50,458 bases of DNA from Spirochaetales bacterium (GTDB taxonomy: Bacteria; Spirochaetota; Spirochaetia; Treponematales; Treponemataceae), in the NCBI GenBank assembly GCA_003246335.1, contig QKAR01000034.1, positions 1-50,458 of the forward strand, written 5' to 3'. A program made the position numbers and the translations under genes. A model generated the notes under the pieces. The model was not told where the DNA came from and searched no databases. It saw only the letters and a list, made by a program, of their open reading frames with translations. This document shows positions 8,310 to 17,399 of this stretch, in pieces. Position 1 is the stretch's first letter. Each line of letters begins with the position of its first letter.

Positions 8310-9450
8310 CGTACTTATCGTCGACGACGAACCGCTCGTCCTCCTGACCATTCGTTCCCTATGCGATTGGAAAGTCCGGGGTATCCGGATCGTCCATGAA
8401 TGCCAAAACGGCAAGGACGCGCTCGAGTTCGTCCGGGAACACGCGGGCATCGACGTGATCGTTACCGACGTGGATATGCCGGTCATGAGCGGACTCGAGC
8501 TCGCGGAGGCCGCGCGCGCCGAGGGCGTGACGGCGGGCATCGCATTCTTGAGCGCCTACAGCAACTTTGACTACGCGAGGCGCGCGTTCAAGTCGGGCGC
8601 GAGCGATTACATCCTTAAGACGGAGCTTGACGCGGATCGGCTCGTCGCCCTTATAGAGAAATGCGCGGCGACCCGATCGATTGAGTCGGCTCCTGCGACG
8701 ACCGATTCGGCGACGGAAGGCGCCCGCGAGGAATTTTTTCGGGCGTCGTTCGATCGGCCCGACGGCGACCACTCCGGAATTTTCCCCGCGGCCGCGTTCT
8801 CCGCGGGCTTTCCCCTCTCGTTCATGATCCTTCGTCCCGGCGACATGCCCCTCGTCCGCCAGCGGTACGGCGCTAACCTCCTGGATTTTAGGCGAACCTC
8901 GGAAGACTTGCTTCGCCATTACGTGCCTTCCTCAGTCGGCGACTGCGGCGCGATATCGTTTGACCTCTATTACGTTTTCGCGTCGGACGGGGACGCGCTC
9001 GATAAAGTATACGATCTTTTTTACGAGGCAAGTTGGGCGTACCTCGACATCGGCTTCGAGCGACGGCGGGGCCCCGCCGTTTCCTGCGTCGCGGAACTTT
9101 CGCGCGCGATGGCGGATTGCGTCGCGGGGTTCGTTCCCCCGAGCCGCATCGTCGTGCGCACGCGACGCTACATACGTGAGCACTACGGGAAGCGGGACCT
9201 CGACCTGCAGGAAATCGCGGAATACAGTCAGGTGAGCAAGAACCACCTGAGCTGGGAATTCGCGCGGGAGAGCGGCGAGAACGTTTCCGATTTCATCGCG
9301 CGCACGCGGATCGCTGAGGCGAAAAAACTCCTGCTGGAAACGAACCTGAAGACGTACGAGATCGCCGAGCGCGTCGGTTACTCCAACGCGGAAACGTTCT
9401 GCCGCGCCTTTCGCAAGGCGACGGGCACGAGTCCCCGGCGTTTTTCCTGA
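8302..9450 (+). CDS. Response regulator, REC plus AraC-type DNA-binding domain (YesN family)
   Basis: A 382-residue regulator. The receiver domain has the acidic pair in IVDDE (8-10), phospho-acceptor Asp56 in VTDVDMP, and a Lys in ILKTE. A middle region of about 150 residues is poorly conserved, as in YesN proteins. The last 100 residues hold two helix-turn-helix units of the AraC family (QEIAEYSQVSKNHLS and YEIAERVGYSNAETFCRAFRK). It should be phosphorylated by the kinase just upstream and activate the promoter of the importer operon that begins at 9541. The ATG overlaps the kinase stop, so the pair is translationally coupled. Confidence 0.93.
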   Translation: MIDVLIVDDEPLVLLTIRSLCDWKVRGIRIVHECQNGKDALEFVREHAGIDVIVTDVDMPVMSGLELAEAARAEGVTAGIAFLSAYSNFDYARRAFKSGASDYILKTELDADRLVALIEKCAATRSIESAPATTDSATEGAREEFFRASFDRPDGDHSGIFPAAAFSAGFPLSFMILRPGDMPLVRQRYGANLLDFRRTSEDLLRHYVPSSVGDCGAISFDLYYVFASDGDALDKVYDLFYEASWAYLDIGFERRRGPAVSCVAELSRAMADCVAGFVPPSRIVVRTRRYIREHYGKRDLDLQEIAEYSQVSKNHLSWEFARESGENVSDFIARTRIAEAKKLLLETNLKTYEIAERVGYSNAETFCRAFRKATGTSPRRFS

Positions 9451-9480
9451 ACGAGGGTCAATCAATCGGAATATCCGTCA

Positions 9481-9509
9481 TTTACGGTCGCGCGCAGGCG
9501 GGGCATACT
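9481..9509 (+). promoter_or_regulatory. Probable promoter of the oligosaccharide import operon
   Basis: TTTACG at 9481-9486, a 17-bp spacer, and CATACT at 9504-9509 in the 90-bp gap after the response regulator gene. Both boxes are imperfect, as expected for an activator-dependent promoter. A strong ribosome site (TAAGGAGGTC) follows, 7-10 bases before the ATG at 9541. Confidence 0.5.
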
Positions 9510-9540
9510 GAACGAGGACAAGGTAAGGAGGTCCTTTCGT

Positions 9541-10839
9541 ATGAACAGGAAATTTTTTAGCGTATGCGCGTTCGCGCTGATCGCCGCGGCGTCGGTATTC
9601 GCGGGCGGCGGCTCGGATTCTTCGAAGAGCGGCGGCAAAATCGTCTTGAAGATGGGCGACAATTTGCCTGACAGGAAAAACGGTTTTGGCGCTGTCGTCG
9701 AGCAAATCAACGCCGAGTTTAAGGCGGCGCACCCCGACGTCGACATCGTCACCGAAAGCTATCAGGATCAGCCCTGGCAGGAAAAAGTAAAAATTTACGC
9801 CACGGCGAACCAGCTCCCCGACGTCATCAAGTACTGGTCGTTCCCCGGCATGATGAAGCCCCTCATCGACGCGGGCCTTCTCGAGAAAATGAATATCTCC
9901 GATTTCCGCGGCTACGGCTACATGCCCGGCGCCCTTGAGGGCAACGTTTACGACGGAAGTCTCTACGGCATCCCGATATCGGGGGATATGTGGGTCGTTT
10001 ACGTGAACAAGAGCCTTTTCGCGAAGGCCGGAGTCCCGATCCCGACGACGTGGGATGATATCATCGCGTCCGCCCCGAAATTCAAGGCGATCGGCGTCAC
10101 CCCCATGGTCACGAACGGCAAGGAAGGCTGGCCGCTCTGCGAGCTGTACGACAACATCGCCCAGCGGCTTAACGGCGACTTCACCCGCGTCGACGCGGCG
10201 CTGAAGCGTACCGCAAAATACACCGACGCCGACTTCGTCGCCGCCGCGGAATACATACAGAAAATCGTGAAGGCCGGGGTGTTCCAGGAAAACCTCTCGA
10301 CTTCCGATTACGGCGACGCCCGCAACATGTTCGGCCAGGAGCGCGCTGCGATGTACATGATGGGTTCGTGGGAGATGAACCTCGCCGGCGACGCGAACTT
10401 CTCTGAGAATTTCCGCAGCAATCTCGACGTCATTAAGTTCCCGACCGTCAAGGGCGGGAAGGGGACGGCGGACGACGTGCTCGCTTGGTTCGGCGGAAAC
10501 TATATCATCAGCTCGACGAGCAAGAATAAGGCCCTCGCCTACGAATACGCGAAATTCCTCGGAAAGCGTTTCGGCGACATTTCTTGGGAAAAGCAGGCGG
10601 GATTCCCCGCGCAAAAGGTTTCGCCCCGCGCGAGCGATTCCGACGTCGCGAAAAAGCTTTTGCAGATCGCCGCGGACGCTAAGAGCACGAGCGGGACGCC
10701 CGGGCTCGATCGGTCAGACTCGGTGTTCAAGGAAGACCATCAGGAACTTATGCGCCAACTTTGCGCCCTCATGATAACGCCGCAAGCCTTCGCGAAGACG
10801 CTCGACGCGTCGGCCGCGCGGGCCGCTTCGCAAAAATAA
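9541..10839 (+). CDS. ABC sugar importer, family 1 solute-binding protein
   Basis: A 432-residue periplasmic binding protein of the MalE/UgpB family. Residues 1-21 are a signal peptide with likely cleavage after SVFA21, leaving a mature N-terminus of GGGSDSSKSG; there is no lipobox cysteine. The body has the usual two-lobe pattern with the conserved stretch PTTWDDIIASAPKFKA. It should capture an oligosaccharide in the periplasm and pass it to the two permeases encoded downstream. The flanking glycosidases point to cello- or xylo-oligosaccharides. The gene has the strongest ribosome site of the operon and is followed by a hairpin, both consistent with high expression. Confidence 0.92.
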   Translation: MNRKFFSVCAFALIAAASVFAGGGSDSSKSGGKIVLKMGDNLPDRKNGFGAVVEQINAEFKAAHPDVDIVTESYQDQPWQEKVKIYATANQLPDVIKYWSFPGMMKPLIDAGLLEKMNISDFRGYGYMPGALEGNVYDGSLYGIPISGDMWVVYVNKSLFAKAGVPIPTTWDDIIASAPKFKAIGVTPMVTNGKEGWPLCELYDNIAQRLNGDFTRVDAALKRTAKYTDADFVAAAEYIQKIVKAGVFQENLSTSDYGDARNMFGQERAAMYMMGSWEMNLAGDANFSENFRSNLDVIKFPTVKGGKGTADDVLAWFGGNYIISSTSKNKALAYEYAKFLGKRFGDISWEKQAGFPAQKVSPRASDSDVAKKLLQIAADAKSTSGTPGLDRSDSVFKEDHQELMRQLCALMITPQAFAKTLDASAARAASQK

Positions 10840-10856
10840 CGCCGCCATCCGCGGTG

Positions 10857-10880
10857 GGCGGGCGCATGCGCCCGCCTTTT
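10857..10880 (+). terminator. Intra-operon hairpin after the binding-protein gene
   Basis: A perfect 20-bp inverted repeat (10857-10876, GGCGGGCGCA and its complement) followed by TTTT. It lies between the binding-protein stop and the first permease start on the same strand. It probably causes partial termination or protects the upstream mRNA end, giving more binding protein than permease. Confidence 0.7.
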
Positions 10881-10899
10881 CCTTGAGAGGGATAACCGA

Positions 10900-11784
10900 A
10901 TGAAATCGCTTTTTAATGATCGGAAAGTAATCGCGGCGCTCGTCCTTCCGGGACTCCTCGTGATGCTTTTCGCGATCGCGATTCCGCTATTCATCAGCGT
11001 TGGCTTGAGCTTCGTGAAGTGGGCGGGGTTCGGCCGCATGCGCTTCGTGGGCATCGACAATTACGCGCGCCTCGCGGTCGACGCGGTGTTTTGGCGCTCG
11101 CTCCTGAACGTTTTGCTGCTTATCGTCGTCACGGTTTTCGCCCAGAACGTCTTCGCGTTCGTCGTCGCCTCCGTCCTGACGAAAATACCGGAGGGGACGT
11201 CGCGCGTCCTTCGCACCGTATATTTCATACCCGCGACGCTCAGTCTCGTCGTGGTTACCAAGCTCTGGGTGAATATTTTTCACCCGACGTACGGCGCCCT
11301 GAACAAGGCGCTCGGCCTCGTCGGCCTCGACGGGCTTTCCCGCGCCTGGCTCGGCGACCCGAAGACCGCCGTGTGGGCCGTGATCTGGATCATGATTTGG
11401 CAGGGGTTCGGCTGGGCCTTGCTTTTCTTTTACGGCGGGCTCATGACCGTGCCGAAGGAATTGGAGGAGGCCGCGATCGTCGACGGCGCCAACAAGCGAC
11501 AGCTGTACTCGCACGTCGTCCTTCCGTACATGATGCCGGTCCTGCAGTCAATCATTATCATCGACGTGGTTTCGTCGCTGAAGCAGATGGAAATGATTTA
11601 CCTTTCGACCGAGGGAGGTCCGGGAAACTCGACACAGTTCATCGCGCTGTACCTGTATCAGCGTGCCTTTAAGTACGCCGAGTATGGGTACGGCAACGCG
11701 ATTTCGGTTTTGTTCGTCGTCATCGCGGTCGCGATCACCGTCGCGATTCAGCGGATGTTCAGAAAATCGGTGGAGCAGATATGA
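10900..11784 (+). CDS. ABC sugar importer permease, MalF/UgpA type
   Basis: A 294-residue inner-membrane permease with six predicted helices, the first at about residues 10-32. The cytoplasmic EAA loop that contacts the ATPase is present (EEAAIVDGANKRQLYSHVVLP, about 190-210). It pairs with the next permease, whose ATG overlaps this stop (ATGA). No ATPase gene is in the operon, which is normal for CUT1 importers that share an MsmK/UgpC-type ATPase encoded elsewhere. Ribosome site GAGAGG precedes the ATG. Confidence 0.92.
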   Translation: MKSLFNDRKVIAALVLPGLLVMLFAIAIPLFISVGLSFVKWAGFGRMRFVGIDNYARLAVDAVFWRSLLNVLLLIVVTVFAQNVFAFVVASVLTKIPEGTSRVLRTVYFIPATLSLVVVTKLWVNIFHPTYGALNKALGLVGLDGLSRAWLGDPKTAVWAVIWIMIWQGFGWALLFFYGGLMTVPKELEEAAIVDGANKRQLYSHVVLPYMMPVLQSIIIIDVVSSLKQMEMIYLSTEGGPGNSTQFIALYLYQRAFKYAEYGYGNAISVLFVVIAVAITVAIQRMFRKSVEQI

Positions 11785-12638
11785 GCCTAATCGACAGCGA
11801 AAAATACGAGACGCGCAGAAAATACGCGAAGGCCGCGATCGTCGTTTTTTTGGTCCTTCTCGCGCTTGCGCAGATATTCCCCCTGGTGTGGATATTTTCC
11901 TACTCGATAAAGAAGTCCGGCGACCTATTCGGTCCCGAGCTGATCTCGTTCCCCGCGCACCCGAAGTGGGATAACTACTATCGCGCCTTTATCGACGGAA
12001 AGATCCCGCTCTATCTTTCGAACACGCTGCGGATCGTGATCCCTTCGGTCGCGTTCGGAACGATTCTCCCGTTTTTCCTCGCCTACGCCTGCGCGCGCAT
12101 GGAATGGCGGCTTAAGGGACTCGTGTGGGCGATCGTCATCGTTGGCCTGACGATCCCGATCCATACGACGCTCTTGCCGAATTTCATTTGGTACCGCACG
12201 TTCCATCTCATCGATACGCGCGTCGGACTCGTTATTTCGTACGTCGCGTTCTCGATGTCGTTTAACACGATCGTCTTCTCCGGCTTACTCGCGGGCATCC
12301 CGAAGTCAATGGAGGAATCTGCGTTCATCGACGGCGCGGGCTATCATCTCATTCTCGGGAAAATAATCGCGCCGATGTCCGTCACGGGGTTCGCGACGGT
12401 CGGCGTGCAGACATTCTTAAGCCACTGGAACGAGTTCATCATGGCGAACACCTACCTTTCGACGGAACTGAAGCGCACGCTCCCGTTCTCGATCATCCTG
12501 TTCGCCGGTCAGTACGTGTCGGATTACGCGGTTCAGTTCGCGTGCATGACGCTCGTGGCGCTGCCGCCGCTCGTGCTGTATTTCGTGTTCAATAAATGGA
12601 TTCTCGCGGGAGTGACCGCGGGCGCCGTTAAGGGGTAA
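11781..12638 (+). CDS. ABC sugar importer permease, MalG/UgpE type
   Basis: A 285-residue inner-membrane permease with six predicted helices and the EAA loop EESAFIDGAGYHLILGKIIAP at about 175-195. It forms the second half of the membrane channel with the MalF-like protein. Start overlaps the preceding stop by 4 bases. The beta-glucosidase gene begins 6 bases after its stop, so uptake and hydrolysis are encoded on one message. Confidence 0.92.
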   Translation: MSLIDSEKYETRRKYAKAAIVVFLVLLALAQIFPLVWIFSYSIKKSGDLFGPELISFPAHPKWDNYYRAFIDGKIPLYLSNTLRIVIPSVAFGTILPFFLAYACARMEWRLKGLVWAIVIVGLTIPIHTTLLPNFIWYRTFHLIDTRVGLVISYVAFSMSFNTIVFSGLLAGIPKSMEESAFIDGAGYHLILGKIIAPMSVTGFATVGVQTFLSHWNEFIMANTYLSTELKRTLPFSIILFAGQYVSDYAVQFACMTLVALPPLVLYFVFNKWILAGVTAGAVKG

Positions 12639-12644
12639 CTCATC

Positions 12645-14003
12645 ATGTACAGCGAAAAACTTTCGTTCCCGAATGAATTCGCCTGGGGCGTCTCAACCGC
12701 CGCGTATCAGATCGAGGGCGGCGCCGACGCCGACGGCAAGGGCCGAAGCGTGTGGGACGCCTTCTCCCATCAAAGCGAGAAAATCGCCGACGGAAAAAAC
12801 GGGGACGTGACCTGCGATCATTACCATCGATATCCCGAGGACGTCGCGCTTATGCGATCGATCGGCATACGAAATTACCGGATGTCGCTCGCGTGGACTC
12901 GGCTGATCCCGGAAGGGGCCGGCGCGGTAAACGAAAAGGGCCTCGCCTTCTACGACCGCCTGATCGACTCGCTTTTGGAATCTGGAGTTCAGCCATGGGT
13001 AACGCTGTTCCATTGGGACCTGCCCGAGGCTTTGCAAAAAAAAGGCGGATTCGCGAATCGCGATACCGTCGACCGTTTCGTCGAATACGCCGATCTCGCG
13101 ACGCGTCGCTACGGCGACCGAGTGAAAAATTGGATGACGTTCAACGAGCCGTGGGTTTACTCGTTTTGCGGTCACTTGTACGGCGTTCACGCGCCGGGAT
13201 TAAAGGACCTCAAGACGACGCTCGCGGTAGCCCATCATATACTGCTCTCCCATGGAAAATCGGTTCCCGTTATCAGGGCGAACTGCCCGGGCGCGAAAGT
13301 CGGCATCGTGAATAATCTCGCGTGGATAGAAAGCGCCACCGAGCGGCCCGAGGACGTGGCCGCGGCCCGCCGCTGGGATCTCGCGTTTAATAAGTGGTTC
13401 ATGGACCCGCTGTTTGGCCGGGGATACCCGGAGGATATGGTTCGGCATTACGGCGCGGCCGGGCCCGACGTCAGGCCCGGCGATTTCGACGCGATCGCGA
13501 CGAAAACGGATTTTCTCGGGATCAATTATTACACGCGCCGGCTCGTCGAGCACGATCCATCGGACCCGCATATTCAGGCCCGGCAAACGTACCGGGCGCA
13601 CCTTCCGCGCGCGGATTTCGAGGAGTGGGAGATTAATCCCGAGGCCCTGTACCTCTTGCTCCGGGACGTGAAAAAAACGTACGGGGATATCCAGATTTAT
13701 ATCTCTGAAAACGGCGCGAGCGGCGCGGACTCAATCGGCTCCGACGGCTGCGTGCACGACCCCGTGCGCGTGGAGTACCTTCGCCGTCATTTCGCCGCCG
13801 CTTGGCAGGCGATACGCGAGGGCTGCGACGTCCGCGGTTACTTCGTATGGTCGTTCTACGACAATTACGAATGGGGATTCGGTTTCACGAAGCGCTTCGG
13901 CGTCGTCTATATTGATTACGAGCGCGGCCTTCGCCGAATCGTCAAGGATAGCGGCCACTACCTCTCCGAGGTGATCGCCGAAAACGGCGTGACGGTCGAC
14001 TAG
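12645..14003 (+). CDS. bgl: GH1 beta-glucosidase
   Basis: A 452-residue family 1 glycoside hydrolase. The N-terminal signature FAWGVSTAAYQIEGG is present, the acid/base is Glu168 in TFNEPW, and the nucleophile is Glu355 in YISENGAS. Length and motif spacing match retaining beta-glucosidases of the TIM-barrel clan A. There is no signal peptide, so it acts in the cytoplasm on oligosaccharides brought in by the importer just upstream, releasing glucose from cellobiose-like or other beta-glucosides. A 6-phospho-beta-glucosidase is less likely because uptake here is by ABC transport rather than a PTS. Confidence 0.93.
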   Translation: MYSEKLSFPNEFAWGVSTAAYQIEGGADADGKGRSVWDAFSHQSEKIADGKNGDVTCDHYHRYPEDVALMRSIGIRNYRMSLAWTRLIPEGAGAVNEKGLAFYDRLIDSLLESGVQPWVTLFHWDLPEALQKKGGFANRDTVDRFVEYADLATRRYGDRVKNWMTFNEPWVYSFCGHLYGVHAPGLKDLKTTLAVAHHILLSHGKSVPVIRANCPGAKVGIVNNLAWIESATERPEDVAAARRWDLAFNKWFMDPLFGRGYPEDMVRHYGAAGPDVRPGDFDAIATKTDFLGINYYTRRLVEHDPSDPHIQARQTYRAHLPRADFEEWEINPEALYLLLRDVKKTYGDIQIYISENGASGADSIGSDGCVHDPVRVEYLRRHFAAAWQAIREGCDVRGYFVWSFYDNYEWGFGFTKRFGVVYIDYERGLRRIVKDSGHYLSEVIAENGVTVD

Positions 14004-14017
14004 ACGCAAGGCGATCC

Positions 14018-15664
14018 ATGATAAAAAACCCGATACTGCCCGGCTTCAATCCGGACCCTTGCATTATTCGCAAAGGCGATGACTACTATATCGCTACGTC
14101 TACTTTCGAATGGTTTCCCGGCGTCGCGATATATCACTCTCGGGATTTGGAGCGATGGTCACTTTTGACGCACGCGCTCACCGACGAGGAAACCCTCGAC
14201 CTTCGCATGCTGCCGTCTGCCAAGGGCGTTTGGGCCCCGTGCCTGACGTGGTGCGAGCGAGACGGTTTGTTCTACCTGCTCTACACGCGGATGATCTCCC
14301 ATAACGCGCGCTTTTTCGACATGGATAATTTTCTCGTCACGGCGCCGGATATTCTTGGGCCCTGGAGCGAACCGACGTACCTGCACTCGATCGGTTTCGA
14401 TCCTTCGCTCTTCCACGACGACGGCGGGAAAAAATACGTCGTCTCGCTCGAATGGGAAACGCGCGACGGATACGAGAAGCCCGGCGTTATCGCGCTGCAG
14501 GAATACGATCCCGTTCGGAAGGAAGTCGTCGGTTTCGCGCGCCGCATATGGACCGGAGGCACCGACCGGGGCTGCATCGAGGGCCCGCATATTTATAAGC
14601 GGAACGGATTCTATTACATTATGACCGCCGAGGGAGGTACGGGGTATGGGCACGCGGTCGCGGTCGGAAGGTCGAGTTCTATATGGGGACCGTACGAGCG
14701 CGATCCCCAGAATCCCATCCTTTCTGCCGCAGGCGATTTTTACGGCAGGGACGACGACGGTTTCCTCAAGAGCGAGCTCTATAACGGCGCGTCGCCGCTT
14801 CAAAAAACCGGCCATGGCTCCCTCGTGGAGACTCGCGACGGTCGGTGGTATCTCGCGCACCTGTGCGCGCGGCCTTTCTTGCCGGAACTGCGGTGCACGC
14901 TGGGGCGCGAGACGGCCTTACAGGAAATGAAGTGGACGGACGACGGTTGGATTCGGCTCGCTTCCGGCGGCAACAGGCCATCGCTTGAAGCCCCTTCGCC
15001 GGGTCTTCCTCCCGCGCAAGTGCCGGATATTCCCGTTCGGCAGGATTTCGATTCGGGCTGGGATCCTCAGTATATTGCGCCTCGGACAGACTGGAAAAAA
15101 TGGTCGTCGATGACCGAGAGAAAGGGATTCTTGCGGATTCACGGACAGCAGTCTCTCTGCTCGCTTGATCGCGTAAGCTTGATCGCGCGCCGCTTGACGT
15201 CTCTCAACGCGAGTTTCAGCGCGTCGATGGAATTTGAGCCCTCGGTATGGCAGCAGTCTGCGGGAATGGTCGCGTATTACGACAACATGAATTGGATTTT
15301 TCTGCGCGTGTACCTGAGCGAAAGGCTTGGTTCGCGCGTCCTCGACTTGATGCGCGTCGAAAACGGCGAACGGAGGGAGTTGCCAGAAACGGCGGCATCA
15401 CTGCCGAACGGCGCGAATATTTTCTTACGGTGCACCGTGAAAGATCGGTCTACGCGTTTTTGGTATTCGCTTTCTGATCCGGGACCAGATGTTGACGCTT
15501 TTGAATGGACGTCGATCGGTCCCGATTGGGACACGTCGCTACTGTCGGACGAGTACTGCAAGTACGGGGAATTTACCGGAACGTTCGTTGGCGTTTGCTG
15601 CGTGGACTCGAACCGGCGCGACGGTTACGCCGATTTCGATTGGGTCGAATATCGCGATAACTGA
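14018..15664 (+). CDS. xynB: GH43 beta-xylosidase
   Basis: A 548-residue family 43 glycoside hydrolase. The five-bladed propeller carries the catalytic base Asp13 (GFNPDPC), the pKa-modulating Asp128 (FDPSLF) and the general acid Glu188 (IEGPH). The C-terminal 200 residues form the beta-sandwich seen in the XynB/XynD-type subgroup, where it shapes the active site. No signal peptide, so it should hydrolyse xylo-oligosaccharides, possibly also arabinose-substituted ones, in the cytoplasm. Last gene of the operon; a hairpin follows. With the GH1 enzyme it indicates plant-cell-wall oligosaccharides as the substrate of this locus. Confidence 0.92.
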   Translation: MIKNPILPGFNPDPCIIRKGDDYYIATSTFEWFPGVAIYHSRDLERWSLLTHALTDEETLDLRMLPSAKGVWAPCLTWCERDGLFYLLYTRMISHNARFFDMDNFLVTAPDILGPWSEPTYLHSIGFDPSLFHDDGGKKYVVSLEWETRDGYEKPGVIALQEYDPVRKEVVGFARRIWTGGTDRGCIEGPHIYKRNGFYYIMTAEGGTGYGHAVAVGRSSSIWGPYERDPQNPILSAAGDFYGRDDDGFLKSELYNGASPLQKTGHGSLVETRDGRWYLAHLCARPFLPELRCTLGRETALQEMKWTDDGWIRLASGGNRPSLEAPSPGLPPAQVPDIPVRQDFDSGWDPQYIAPRTDWKKWSSMTERKGFLRIHGQQSLCSLDRVSLIARRLTSLNASFSASMEFEPSVWQQSAGMVAYYDNMNWIFLRVYLSERLGSRVLDLMRVENGERRELPETAASLPNGANIFLRCTVKDRSTRFWYSLSDPGPDVDAFEWTSIGPDWDTSLLSDEYCKYGEFTGTFVGVCCVDSNRRDGYADFDWVEYRDN

Positions 15665-15699
15665 CCGCGCGGTATTTCCCGCGCGGCATTTTCGGTTTT
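15665..15699. terminator. Terminator between convergent genes
   Basis: CCGCGCGG at 15665-15672 and again at 15679-15686 form a perfect 8-bp stem with a 6-base loop, followed by a T-rich tail (ATTTTCGGTTTTC). It begins directly after the xylosidase stop. The symmetrical stem may also serve the MCP gene that ends at 15701 on the other strand. Confidence 0.75.
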
Positions 15700-15700
15700 C

Positions 15701-17263
15701 TTATACGGTGAAATGGCCCGTGTTCGCGATGAGTGCCGCGGCCTCCTCGTTTAAATTTTGAGCTGAGGCGCTGAGTTCCTCCGCGGCGGCCGCGTTTTTC
15801 TGCACGACTCCGTCGAGCGTGGTCATTGCCTCGGCGATTTGGTCCGCGCCGACGCGCTGTTCCCCGCTCGCCGCGCTTATCTCGGCGACGAGCTCAGCCG
15901 TCCTCGAAATATCCGGGCCCAATCCCGAAAGTACCGCGCCCGCGCGCTCGGCAAGATCGGTCGTCGCGGCTGATATCGTCTTTATCTCGGCGGCCGACTT
16001 TCCGCTCCGCTCCGCGAGTTTCCTGATCTCTCCCGCGACGACGGCGAAGCCCTTTCCCGCCTCTCCGGCCCGCGCCGCCTCGATTGCGGCGTTCAGGGCG
16101 AGAAGGTTCGTCTGGCTCGCGATTTCCTCGATGACGGCGATTTTTTCCGCGATGCGGCGTACCGCCTCGACGGCCTCGGTTACCGCCTTCGAACCTTCGG
16201 TCGCGTCTTTCGCCGCCTTGCGCGCGATGCGTTCCGTCTCCGCGGAGTTGTCGGCGTTCTGCCGAATCGTCGCGACCATTTCTTCTATGGATGCCGAGAT
16301 TTCCTCGGTCGAGGACGCCTGCTCGGACGCGCCGACGGAGACGTCTTCCGCCGTTCGGGAGACTTCCTTCGCTCCCGAGCCGATTTTTTCCGAGATAGAA
16401 ATAATGTCGCCCATGAGGCTCGCGAGGTTTTGCTTCATTTCCCCGAGGGACCTGAGCAGCTGTCCGGTCTCGTCCTTGCTGACCGAGAATTTTTCGTCCA
16501 CTTTCGCGGTTAAGTCGCCTGACGCCACGATCGACGTTTGCTCGGAAGCATGAATGAGCGGGCGGGCAATTTTCCTTCCGACGGAGACTGAAAGGATTAT
16601 CCCGAAAGCCGCGACTATGACGAAGGCCGCTATCGTGATGACGATGGAACGCGCCATGGCGGCGTACGCGGCGGCTTTTTTCTCGGCGACGAGCACGTCG
16701 ATGTCGTCCGTATAGGTTCCGGTCCCGACGAGCCAGTTCAAGGATTTCGAAAGGGCGCTATAGCTGCGCTTTGGCAAGGGAACGTCGGTTCCCGCTTTCG
16801 GAAACCAGTAATCGGTATAGCCGCCCCCGTCTTGCAGGCCGTTTTTTATCATGTTTTCCATTATGGGGTATCCGTTAACGTCCTTGAGCCCGATGCGGTT
16901 CGTTCCCTCGGACGGCCCCCCAAGCAGAACTTTGTTGAGGCCTTCGGGGGTATCCGCCCAAAAATAGAGGTCTTTATCGTATCTGATATCCCTTAGAAGG
17001 CGTTTGGCGATTTCTTCGGTTTGCGCGCTTCCGATGATTCCCTCAGACTCGAGCTTGCGCACGCGCTCGAGCATCGACGTGGCCGTTTGCACTTGCCAAC
17101 GCATTGATCGGTCGAAATCTTCGCGTAACGTGGTATCAAGCAGCGTAACCTGCGTCGTGACCATGTTCCGAAACGCCACGGTGAACACGGTTAAGAGAAC
17201 AAGCGCGACGAATAGGGAAATTCCCGACGTTAAGGCGATGATTTTCGACGTAATGCTTTTCAA
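15701..17263 (-). CDS. Methyl-accepting chemotaxis protein with Cache sensor
   Basis: A 520-residue chemoreceptor. TM1 is at about residues 8-29, followed by a periplasmic single Cache (sCache_2-type) domain with the typical [20 protein letters not shown] start and a WFPKAGTD-containing strand, TM2 at about 203-225, HAMP, and a methyl-accepting domain whose hairpin tip has [21 protein letters not shown]. There is no C-terminal pentapeptide tether for CheR/CheB. The start is TTG at 17263 with GGAGG 8 bases upstream. sCache_2 domains usually bind small carboxylates; here the sugar-locus location could suggest another ligand, which is speculative. Confidence 0.93.
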   Translation of the reverse strand: MKSITSKIIALTSGISLFVALVLLTVFTVAFRNMVTTQVTLLDTTLREDFDRSMRWQVQTATSMLERVRKLESEGIIGSAQTEEIAKRLLRDIRYDKDLYFWADTPEGLNKVLLGGPSEGTNRIGLKDVNGYPIMENMIKNGLQDGGGYTDYWFPKAGTDVPLPKRSYSALSKSLNWLVGTGTYTDDIDVLVAEKKAAAYAAMARSIVITIAAFVIVAAFGIILSVSVGRKIARPLIHASEQTSIVASGDLTAKVDEKFSVSKDETGQLLRSLGEMKQNLASLMGDIISISEKIGSGAKEVSRTAEDVSVGASEQASSTEEISASIEEMVATIRQNADNSAETERIARKAAKDATEGSKAVTEAVEAVRRIAEKIAVIEEIASQTNLLALNAAIEAARAGEAGKGFAVVAGEIRKLAERSGKSAAEIKTISAATTDLAERAGAVLSGLGPDISRTAELVAEISAASGEQRVGADQIAEAMTTLDGVVQKNAAAAEELSASAQNLNEEAAALIANTGHFTV

Positions 17264-17298
17264 TGTAAGCCTCCAAATAACGACATTGTCTTAGGTCA

Positions 17299-17327
17299 AG
17301 TATAGATTACTATCGGTCAATACGCAA
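17299..17327 (-). promoter_or_regulatory. Promoter of the MCP gene
   Basis: On the minus strand TTGCGT (17327-17322), a 17-bp spacer and TATACT (17304-17299). An ACCGATAG string inside the spacer resembles the -10 of sigma28 flagellar promoters (GCCGATAA), but no matching TAAA box is found at the right distance. Confidence 0.55.
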
Positions 17328-17362
17328 AATGGAAAGTTTCGGGCGGCGTCCCCGCTTCGCGC

Positions 17363-17392
17363 TTGGCAACGCGGCGAAACTGGGCCTATACT
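17363..17392 (+). promoter_or_regulatory. Promoter of the sugar-sensing operon, leaderless type
   Basis: TTGGCA at 17363-17368, an 18-bp spacer and TATACT at 17387-17392. The GTG start codon is at 17400, only 7 bases after the -10 box, and there is no Shine-Dalgarno. Same architecture as the promoter at 6450-6479. Confidence 0.7.
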
Positions 17393-17399
17393 GGGTGGC

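Noticed and set aside
17305-17330. Sigma28-type flagellar promoter for the MCP gene
   Set aside because: ACCGATAG resembles the -10 element, but no TAAA-type -35 lies at the proper distance, and a good sigma70 promoter overlaps.
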